Shown in pieces: positions 1 to 4,545 of a DNA stretch of 6,914 nucleotides (position 1 is the stretch's first letter; each line of letters opens with the position of its first letter). The position numbers and the translations under genes are program-made. The DNA is from Bacillota bacterium (GTDB lineage: Bacteria > Bacillota > Clostridia > Peptostreptococcales > Anaerovoracaceae): contig JAQSXD010000196.1 in the NCBI GenBank assembly GCA_029266295.1, forward strand, positions 1 through 6,914, given 5' to 3'. The notes under the pieces were generated by a model. The model worked only from the letters and a program-made list of their open reading frames with translations. It did not search any database and had not been told where the DNA came from.

Positions 1-396
1 TCGAAACTGGTTCTAATCCAGAGAGCAAAGGAACTAGACGTGCCGATCATCAGCTGTATGGGTGCGGGAAATAAGCTGGATCCTACAAAATTGGAAGTTG
101 CAGATCTTTCGAAGACTTCCATGTGTCCTCTCGCGAAAGTTATGCGCACGGAACTGCGAAGGAGAGGCATTAAGCATCTGAAAGTGGTCTATTCAAAGGA
201 GCCGCCCCTCACGCCGATCGAGGACGAAAATAACAGCTGTAAAAACCATTGTATTTGTCCGCCTGACACAGCAAGAAAATGCACGATCCGGAGACAGGTT
301 CCCGGCAGTGTTGCATTTGTACCTTCTGTAGCAGGGTTGATCCTTGCAGGAGAAGTGATCAAGGATTTGGCTTTGCCTGGCAAAGAGGAGAATTAG
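1..396 (+). CDS. tcdA: tRNA threonylcarbamoyladenosine dehydratase, C-terminal part (5' truncated by window edge)
   Basis: The reading frame is open from base 1 to TAG at 394-396 (131 codons), so the start lies outside the window. The protein belongs to the ThiF/MoeB/HesA E1-like superfamily. TcdA (CsdL/YgdL) uses ATP to convert t6A at tRNA position 37 to its cyclic form ct6A. What is visible is the back half of the domain: SKLVLIQRAKELDVPIISC (a strand after the nucleotide-binding fold), then MGAGNKLDPTKLEVADLSKT, which is characteristic of TcdA rather than ThiF or MoeB, then CPLAKVMRTELRRRGI and VVYSKEPP. Near the end is a Cys-rich segment, CKNHCICPP...C, of a type I associate with clostridial members; metal binding there is only inference. 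The tail PGSVAFVPSVAGLILAGEVI matches the family's C-terminal glycine-rich helix. The N-terminal nucleotide-binding motif cannot be checked. Family assignment is strong; the exact substrate is taken from the family. Confidence 0.88.
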   Translation, partial: SKLVLIQRAKELDVPIISCMGAGNKLDPTKLEVADLSKTSMCPLAKVMRTELRRRGIKHLKVVYSKEPPLTPIEDENNSCKNHCICPPDTARKCTIRRQVPGSVAFVPSVAGLILAGEVIKDLALPGKEEN

Positions 397-457
397 TTCA
401 TCCTATTTTTCGTCATCGCCCTTCCATCCCTGAAAAAAGAGTAATATCGGAGTTGTT

Positions 458-517
458 GTTGAATAAACTGTAGGGACTGAAAGTGTTTATCAACATTTGG
501 CATCGGGTTACCGATGC
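458..517 (+). other. Two inverted repeats in the spacer before the ssb-like gene
   Basis: The first repeat pairs GTTGAATAAAC (458-468) with GTTTATCAAC (485-494), giving 10 bp with one bulged A and a 16-nt loop. The second pairs GCATCGG (500-506) with CCGATGC (511-517) around the loop GTTA. No T-run follows either, so they are not simple intrinsic terminators. The second stem covers a possible upstream ATG at 514. They may act in a leader RNA or as protein-binding sites for the downstream SSB-like gene; the function is unknown. No convincing promoter was found in 397-564. Confidence 0.4.
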
Positions 518-551
518 TGAGAATGCACGATAAGGAAACAAGGATGGATAA

Positions 552-557
552 AGGGGG
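552..557 (+). promoter_or_regulatory. Ribosome binding site choosing the 565 start of the ssb-like gene
   Basis: AGGGGG lies 7 nt before the ATG at 565. The alternative upstream starts are weaker: ATG 514 sits inside a hairpin, and ATG 544 has AAGGA at 532-536. ATG 574 is a further possible start in the same frame. Confidence 0.5.
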
Positions 558-564
558 AAAAGCG

Positions 565-1206
565 ATGGAGGGCATGGAAGAAAAGGGACTGGAGACGAAC
601 TGCGCGTTATTGATTGGAGTTGTTCTGTCTCCACCTGCCATTAGCCATAAATCTTATGGGGAAACATTTTACAGCTTTTCTGTGGGTGTTGACAGAAAGA
701 GCGGCTATCAGGATGTCATTCAAATCATTGTGTCCGAAAGGCTTATTTGGAATCTGGAATTTCAACCGGGAGATTTTGTTGAGATACTGGGGCAGATCAG
801 GACCTATAATGAAGAGCAGGATGGGAGAAATAAACTAAACGTTGTCATTTTTGCAAGGGATTTTAAGCGCTGTGATGAAAGCCTGAGATTGGAGCATGAA
901 AATAGGATCAATCTGGAAGGATTTATTTGCAAGAAACCCATTGGCCGCATCTCGCCCCTTGGCCGGGAAATCTGCGATATTATGCTTGCGGTCAATCGGA
1001 TGTATAACAAATCGGACTACATACCGTGTATTGCATGGGGAAGAAATGCAGGCTATGCCAGCAATCTTTCTGTTGGAACGAAAATTTCTATCACAGGAAG
1101 GATCCAAAGCCGTGAATATCGAAAACGGGATAACGACGGCAATACCTGGGTGAAAACCGCTTATGAAGTATCTATTTTAAAGCTGGAAGCCCTTTTAGAG
1201 GAATAG
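565..1206 (+). CDS. Single-stranded DNA-binding protein with two tandem OB folds
   Basis: The product is 213 aa from the preferred ATG (230 aa from ATG 514). It is expected to bind ssDNA in the cytoplasm during replication, repair or recombination. The first OB-like domain covers about residues 12-102 (NCALLIGVVLSPP, then YSFSVGV, DVIQIIVSERL, PGDFVEILGQIRTY). The second covers about 113-208 (NLEGFICKKPIGR, then DIMLAVNR, DYIPCIAWGRNA, LSVGTKISITGRIQSREY, YEVSILKLEAL). The second domain has the clearest SSB signature: the DYIPCIAWG and GTKISITGRIQSR strands match classical SSB. The protein ends in LEALLEE and lacks the flexible acidic tail (DDDIPF type) by which housekeeping SSBs recruit partners. 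It is therefore probably an auxiliary or specialised clostridial SSB rather than the main one. It is separated from caxA by an intrinsic terminator, so it is monocistronic or cotranscribed with tcdA. I use no gene symbol because the paralogue identity is uncertain. Confidence 0.82.
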   Translation: MEGMEEKGLETNCALLIGVVLSPPAISHKSYGETFYSFSVGVDRKSGYQDVIQIIVSERLIWNLEFQPGDFVEILGQIRTYNEEQDGRNKLNVVIFARDFKRCDESLRLEHENRINLEGFICKKPIGRISPLGREICDIMLAVNRMYNKSDYIPCIAWGRNAGYASNLSVGTKISITGRIQSREYRKRDNDGNTWVKTAYEVSILKLEALLEE

Positions 1207-1261
1207 GGAGCGGGACCTGTTCCATTGCCGTTCATGATGATAGCAAAATGATATTGAAATT

Positions 1262-1288
1262 GACTGCCTTTGCCGGCAGTCTTTTTGT
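1262..1288 (+). terminator. Rho-independent terminator after the ssb-like gene
   Basis: The 7-bp perfect stem GACTGCC (1262-1268) / GGCAGTC (1275-1281), with loop TTTGCC, is followed at once by TTTTTGTTT. It lies 56 nt after the TAG of the ssb-like gene and ends that transcript. Confidence 0.87.
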
Positions 1289-1300
1289 TTGGTTATATAA

Positions 1301-1344
1301 TGGATGCGTTTTGGATATATTTGGATTGTTTTGGATTGTATAAT
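1301..1344 (+). promoter_or_regulatory. Probable caxA promoter region with 10-bp tandem repeats
   Basis: Three adjacent 10-mers, TTGGATATAT (1311-1320), TTGGATTGTT (1321-1330) and TTGGATTGTA (1331-1340), are preceded by the related TGGATGCGTT (1301-1310). The last runs into a perfect -10 box TATAAT (1339-1344). A second TATAAT lies at 1296-1301. No -35 box with standard 17-bp spacing is clear: TTGGAT at 1311-1316 leaves 22 bp and TTGGAT at 1321-1326 leaves 12 bp. The promoter call rests on the -10 box and the position between a terminator and a gene start. The 10-bp period, about one helical turn, suggests a possible regulator-binding array. Confidence 0.4.
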
Positions 1345-1412
1345 GTATATTTGATGGTGATGTATTGCAAATGAAAAACAAAAGGAATACTATGGCTACG
1401 GTACATCTTGTG

Positions 1413-1419
1413 AAAGGAG
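1413..1419 (+). promoter_or_regulatory. Ribosome binding site choosing the 1431 start of caxA
   Basis: AAAGGAG lies 11 nt before ATG 1431. An in-frame ATG at 1392 has a weaker AGGA (1383-1386) 5 nt upstream and would add 13 residues. The ATG codons at 1365 and 1371 have no visible site. Confidence 0.5.
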
Positions 1420-1430
1420 ATTTGCATAAT

Positions 1431-2501
1431 ATGAAGTATATGTATTGGCTGCTGATTTTCATCCCGATCACACTTGTCGCACGATTTGGGCTGCAGTTAA
1501 ACGACGGACTTGTTTTTTTATTTTGTTGTTTCGGAGTTGTTCCTCTGGCTGCAGTCCTTGGAGATTCCACCGAACAGATCAGCTTTTATACCGGTCCGAA
1601 AATAGGGGGCTTTTTAAATGCTACGATGGGCAATGTGCCTGAGCTTTTAATCTGCGGCTTTGCTGTTCAAGCAGGAATGTATTCTCTGGTTCTTGCCAGC
1701 CTGGCAGGGTCAATCTTAGGAAACATTCTTCTTGTAATGGGAATGAGTATTTTTATTGGAGGGTTGAAATTTAAGTTTTTACCTTTTAATAAGAATATTA
1801 CGCACAATAACTTTACCTTACTGGGCTTTGCCGCATTCAGTATCGTTGTTCCATTCTTTTTTAAACACTCGGGAGGGGAAGGAATTACGGAGCTGTCGCT
1901 GTCAAATTTCAGTTTGGCTCTGGCGATCATTATGGTCGTTCTGTATGTGCTTGGTCTGATCTTTTCCCTGATCACTCATCGGGATATCTTTGACGATGAA
2001 GATGAAGATGAGGATGGCGAAAAGGAAATGCCAGCATGGTCGTTTAAAAAAAGCCTGTCTATCATGATTGGTGCCACCATTTGCGTTGCAGTCATGAGTG
2101 AAATCCTCGTCAAAACCGTGGAAGGTGCAGCGGAACAGTTTGGACTTGGCGAAGCGTTTATCGGAATCATTTTAATTCCAATCTTGGGTAACGTAGCAGA
2201 ACATGCATCTGCTATCTTGATGGCCATTAAAGGAAAGCTGAACATCAGTATTGAGATAGCTGTTGGCTCCAGTATGCAGATCGCAATGTTTGTAACACCG
2301 CTGATGGTAATTTTGAGTGCGTTACTTGGAAATACCATGGAGTATGTATATACTCCCATGGAACTATTGGGAATCATCATCAGCATCGTGATTGCCGCCA
2401 CGGTATTCATGGATCACAAAGTAAACTGGCTGGAGGGTGCAGAGCTGATTGCAGCTTACATCATCCTGGGCGGTGCCTTCCTGGTATTTGGCATCGGCTG
2501 A
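1431..2501 (+). CDS. cax: Ca2+/H+ (cation/proton) antiporter, CAX family
   Basis: The product is 356 aa from ATG 1431, close to the roughly 350 aa of bacterial CAX proteins such as Bacillus YfkE (ChaA). It is an integral membrane exchanger expected to export Ca2+ (possibly Na+ or K+) in exchange for H+. Both diagnostic alpha repeats are present. The first is GPKIGGFLNATMGNVPEL at about 55-72, with Glu71. The second is GNVAEHASAILMAIKG at 253-268, with Glu257, followed by EIAVGSSMQIAMFVTP. Glu71 and Glu257 align with the cation-binding glutamates of the family. The rest is a series of about ten to eleven hydrophobic segments, starting at YMYWLLIFIPITLVARF. An acidic loop (about residues 185-199, DIFDDEDEDEDGEKE) separates the two halves, as in other CAX proteins, where this region is implicated in regulation. 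The gene stands alone between a terminator and the structured spacer before plsX. Ion specificity is inferred from the family. Confidence 0.92.
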   Translation: MKYMYWLLIFIPITLVARFGLQLNDGLVFLFCCFGVVPLAAVLGDSTEQISFYTGPKIGGFLNATMGNVPELLICGFAVQAGMYSLVLASLAGSILGNILLVMGMSIFIGGLKFKFLPFNKNITHNNFTLLGFAAFSIVVPFFFKHSGGEGITELSLSNFSLALAIIMVVLYVLGLIFSLITHRDIFDDEDEDEDGEKEMPAWSFKKSLSIMIGATICVAVMSEILVKTVEGAAEQFGLGEAFIGIILIPILGNVAEHASAILMAIKGKLNISIEIAVGSSMQIAMFVTPLMVILSALLGNTMEYVYTPMELLGIIISIVIAATVFMDHKVNWLEGAELIAAYIILGGAFLVFGIG

Positions 2502-2503
2502 AC

Positions 2504-2532
2504 CTGAACGCTCCATCTGACAAAAATATAAA
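2504..2532 (+). promoter_or_regulatory. Weak candidate promoter for the structured RNA
   Basis: CTGAAC (2504-2509) and TATAAA (2527-2532) are 17 bp apart. This would place transcription start near 2539-2543, just before the first base of the long hairpin. The -35 match is poor, so read-through from caxA is an equally good source of the transcript. Confidence 0.22.
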
Positions 2533-2543
2533 ATAATCAGTTT

Positions 2544-2656
2544 CGGTCAAAGAAGCCTTCGAGCTATGATGAAATCAACGGGTTGGGAATCAAAATCTCA
2601 AACCGTAGAAAGAATCAATGGCTTGGGGGCTTCATCAACTTTGACCGCTTTTTTTT
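2544..2656 (+). ncRNA. Candidate structured small RNA ending in an intrinsic terminator, family unknown
   Basis: The + strand folds by eye into one long hairpin. CGGTCAAAG (2544-2552) pairs with CTTTGACCG (2639-2647). AAGCC (2553-2557) pairs with GGCTT (2628-2632) after a 6-nt bulge CATCAA (2633-2638). TTCGAGC (2558-2564) pairs with GCTTGGG (2621-2627), using G-U pairs. An internal loop of 13 and 14 nt follows. Then ACGGGTTGGGA (2578-2588) pairs with TCTCAAACCGT (2596-2606), with one mismatch and the loop ATCAAAA. Eight T residues (2649-2656) come right after the closing stem, as in a terminator; the other strand has no T-run, so the orientation is +. The motif ATCAA occurs four times, always unpaired. 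I see no SRP, 6S, T-box or c-di-GMP riboswitch signature. It may be an independent sRNA, a 3'UTR RNA of the antiporter gene, or merely an elaborate terminator. Confidence 0.5.
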
Positions 2657-2675
2657 GCAGAGCATACCGACATAT

Positions 2676-2705
2676 TTGCGTAAGAATTGCATTCACAGGT
2701 ATAAT
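2676..2705 (+). promoter_or_regulatory. Promoter for the plsX-rnc-smc operon
   Basis: TTGCGT (2676-2681) lies 18 bp before a perfect -10 box TATAAT (2700-2705). The expected start is near 2712, leaving a leader of about 130 nt before plsX. The inverted repeat GTTATA (2708-2713) / TATAAC (2727-2732) and the 9-bp palindrome ACTAATAGT (2719-2727) lie over and just after the expected start, where a repressor could bind. They do not match the FapR or FabT operator consensus as I know it. Confidence 0.55.
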
Positions 2706-2784
2706 GTGTTATATTTTAACTAATAGTATAACGAGGAAAATGTCCCTTTGTGTGCATGCGTTATCAAGCAGAAACTGCTGGAAC

Positions 2785-2805
2785 AAGTGGCGTAGCCACT
2801 TTTTT
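2785..2805 (+). terminator. Intrinsic terminator in the plsX leader (possible attenuator)
   Basis: AAGTGGC (2785-2791) pairs with GCCACTT (2795-2801) around the 3-nt loop GTA; the T-run continues to 2805. It lies downstream of the 2676-2705 promoter and 22 nt before the plsX Shine-Dalgarno site, so it could terminate leader transcripts before plsX. A small hairpin GCAG/CTGC (2768-2778) precedes it. No convincing anti-terminator or known riboswitch was found. Confidence 0.6.
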
Positions 2806-2843
2806 AATTAGAAAACTTTAAATAACTAAGGAGGTTTTTCCCA

Positions 2844-3857
2844 GTGAAAATCGTAGTAGATGGTATGGGCGGTGACAACGCGCCTGCGGAAATCGTAAAG
2901 GGTGCGGTAGAAGCTTCGGCTCAGACATTGCATGAAATCATTCTTGTGGGAGACGAAACGAAGATAATCAACGAACTATCAAAATATAAATACAATAAAG
3001 ACCAAATTAAAGTGGTACATGCCAGTGAGGTTATTACAAATGAAGATGCACCTGTAAAAGCGGTGCGGACGAAAACAGATTCGTCCATGGTAAAGGGGAT
3101 TAATCTGATCAAGAGCGGAGATGCAGATCTTTTCATTTCAGCAGGAAATACAGGAGCAATTATGGCAGCTGGTCTGTTTATTCTGGGCAGAATCCAGGGG
3201 ATTGACAGGCCCGCCATCGCAAGCACCTATCCCATTCTAGGAAAGGGTGTATCCCTACTTGTGGATTCAGGTGCAAATGCAGAGTGCAAACCCAACAATC
3301 TCCTTGAGTTTGCAGCGATGGGAAGTATCTACATGGAGAAAGTACTAAATATTAAAAAGCCTGCAGTTGGTCTGGTCAACATTGGAACGGAGGAGACGAA
3401 AGGAACTACAGTATTAAAAGCTACCTACGAACTCCTTTCAAAAAGCAGCCTCAATTTTATTGGTAATATTGAAGCGAGAGATATTCCCAAGGGGGCATGC
3501 GACGTAGTGGTTTGCGATGGTTTTGTAGGGAATGTCATCTTGAAGCTTACAGAGGGTCTGGCATGGAATATCCTAAAACTGATCAAGAATAAGTTTACTG
3601 AGGGTATGCTGCCGAAGGTAGGAGCGCTGCTGCTGGCTGGCAAGCTCAAGGAGCTGAAATCAGAGTTTGACTACTCTGAATATGGTGGGGCTCCGATCCT
3701 TGGTGTTAAGGGTGCAGTGGTAAAGATGCACGGATCATCCAATGCCAACGCAGTCAAAAACACAATCATAAAGGGAATACCCTATGCGGAAACGAATGTG
3801 GTTCAGATAATACAAAATTCAGTACTTGAACTGGAGGAAATAATAATCAGTGAATGA
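2844..3857 (+). CDS. plsX: Phosphate acyltransferase PlsX
   Basis: The product is 337 aa, the usual PlsX length. It is a peripheral membrane-associated enzyme that converts acyl-ACP and phosphate to acyl-phosphate, which PlsY then uses to acylate glycerol-3-phosphate in phospholipid synthesis. The N-terminus MKIVVDGMGGDNAP (DGMGGDNA at 6-13) is the family hallmark. Other conserved blocks are ISAGNTGAIMAAGL, DSGANAECKP, the DGFVGN block at 225-230, EYGGAPILGVKG and HGSSNANAVKN near residues 296-306. The start is GTG at 2844, chosen because AAGGAGG (2828-2834) sits 9 nt upstream and the protein begins exactly at the conserved motif. The 3' end overlaps rnc by 8 nt. Expression is likely controlled by the promoter and leader terminator just upstream. 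In many Firmicutes plsX is followed by fabD, fabG or acpP; none is present here. Confidence 0.97.
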   Translation: MKIVVDGMGGDNAPAEIVKGAVEASAQTLHEIILVGDETKIINELSKYKYNKDQIKVVHASEVITNEDAPVKAVRTKTDSSMVKGINLIKSGDADLFISAGNTGAIMAAGLFILGRIQGIDRPAIASTYPILGKGVSLLVDSGANAECKPNNLLEFAAMGSIYMEKVLNIKKPAVGLVNIGTEETKGTTVLKATYELLSKSSLNFIGNIEARDIPKGACDVVVCDGFVGNVILKLTEGLAWNILKLIKNKFTEGMLPKVGALLLAGKLKELKSEFDYSEYGGAPILGVKGAVVKMHGSSNANAVKNTIIKGIPYAETNVVQIIQNSVLELEEIIISE

Positions 3858-4545
3858 GTTAGAATTTCAGAAGATAATTCAATATGAATTTAAGAATATC
3901 AATCACTTGAAAAATGCTTTGACACATAGCTCTTATCTGAATGAGGGGAAAGCTGTCCAAACTGGAAATAATGAACGCTTGGAGTTTCTTGGTGATGCCA
4001 TTCTTGATGCAGTCATCAGTGATCATCTCTACCGGAGGCTGGAACATGTTGAGGAGGGAGAATTAACGAAGCTGAGAGCCGTAATCGTTTGCGAGCGGTC
4101 TCTGGCCTCCTGTGGAATGAGTGTGGGGATCGGTAAATACCTTCAACTCGGTAGGGGGGAAGAAAACAGCGGAGGACGGCAGCGAAACTCCATATTGGCG
4201 GATGCAATGGAAGCGGTCATCGGGGCGGTTTATTTGGACGGCGGTTGGGATTCAGTGAAGGATTATGTGATTCGCATGCTTTCCAGTCTCATTGAGGATG
4301 CTGTATCCGGTAAGCTTCACATGGACTATAAAACTGCAATACAGGAGAAGCTTCAGGCCAACGGCGAAGCGGAAATCAACTATGTAATAGAAAAAGAAGA
4401 AGGCCCTGACCATGATAAGACCTTTTACGCCAACCTGATCTTCCAGGGCAGTGTCCTCGGCAGCGGATCCGGACGAAGCAAGAAAGAGGCAGAGCAGCAC
4501 GCTGCAAAACAAGCATTGGAACGAGGTGGAGATATTGTACTTTAA
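3850..4545 (+). CDS. rnc: Ribonuclease III
   Basis: The product is 231 aa, a standard bacterial length. It cleaves double-stranded RNA, processing the rRNA precursor and structured mRNAs in the cytoplasm. The nuclease domain (about 5-150) holds the signature NERLEFLGDAILDAV at 41-55. The four metal-binding acidic residues, Glu42, Asp49, Asp118 and Glu121 (the last two in ADAMEAVIGAVYLDGG), keep the spacing of Escherichia coli E38, D45, D114 and E117. The double-stranded RNA-binding domain (about 159-227) starts at DYKTAIQEKLQ and ends in GRSKKEAEQHAAKQAL. All catalytic residues are present, so it should be active. The start is GTG 3850, with GGAGG (3833-3837) 12 nt upstream inside plsX; the first 8 nt overlap the end of plsX, suggesting translational coupling. 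rnc next to smc is a widespread Firmicute arrangement. Confidence 0.97.
   Translation: MNELEFQKIIQYEFKNINHLKNALTHSSYLNEGKAVQTGNNERLEFLGDAILDAVISDHLYRRLEHVEEGELTKLRAVIVCERSLASCGMSVGIGKYLQLGRGEENSGGRQRNSILADAMEAVIGAVYLDGGWDSVKDYVIRMLSSLIEDAVSGKLHMDYKTAIQEKLQANGEAEINYVIEKEEGPDHDKTFYANLIFQGSVLGSGSGRSKKEAEQHAAKQALERGGDIVL
4523..4528 (+). promoter_or_regulatory. Ribosome binding site fixing the TTG start of smc
   Basis: GAGGTG, with strong anti-SD complementarity, sits inside the end of rnc, 6 nt before TTG 4535. It decides the start, because the next in-frame ATG (4556) would remove the conserved first strand YFKRIE of SMC. Confidence 0.65.

Noticed and set aside
371..385. CTTTGC-CTG-GCAAAG hairpin at the end of tcdA as a terminator
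   Set aside because: It lies inside the coding sequence and is not followed directly by a T-run; the next run of T comes over 15 nt later.
487..495. TTATCAACA, one mismatch from a DnaA box
   Set aside because: It is a single imperfect copy inside an inverted repeat, with no AT-rich unwinding region or further boxes; not evidence of an origin.
1995..2030. GAT/GAA triplet run as a microsatellite or phase-variation site
   Set aside because: It encodes the acidic loop expected in CAX exchangers, is short and imperfect, and its 3-bp unit would not shift the frame.
2544..2656. Transposable element (MITE) explanation for the long inverted repeat
   Set aside because: No target-site duplication or terminal motif was seen, and the T-run directly after the stem on one strand fits a transcribed RNA better.
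2544..2656. Known RNA families: small SRP RNA, 6S RNA, T-box, c-di-GMP riboswitch
   Set aside because: The SRP apical GGAAG-type motif, the T-box GGTGG motif and the conserved c-di-GMP riboswitch core are absent, and the length is too short for 6S RNA.
2566..2811. 81-codon open frame in the gap before plsX
   Set aside because: It has no Shine-Dalgarno site and its composition is unlike the neighbouring proteins. It spans the structured RNA, a T-run, the plsX promoter and a terminator; it looks like a chance frame.
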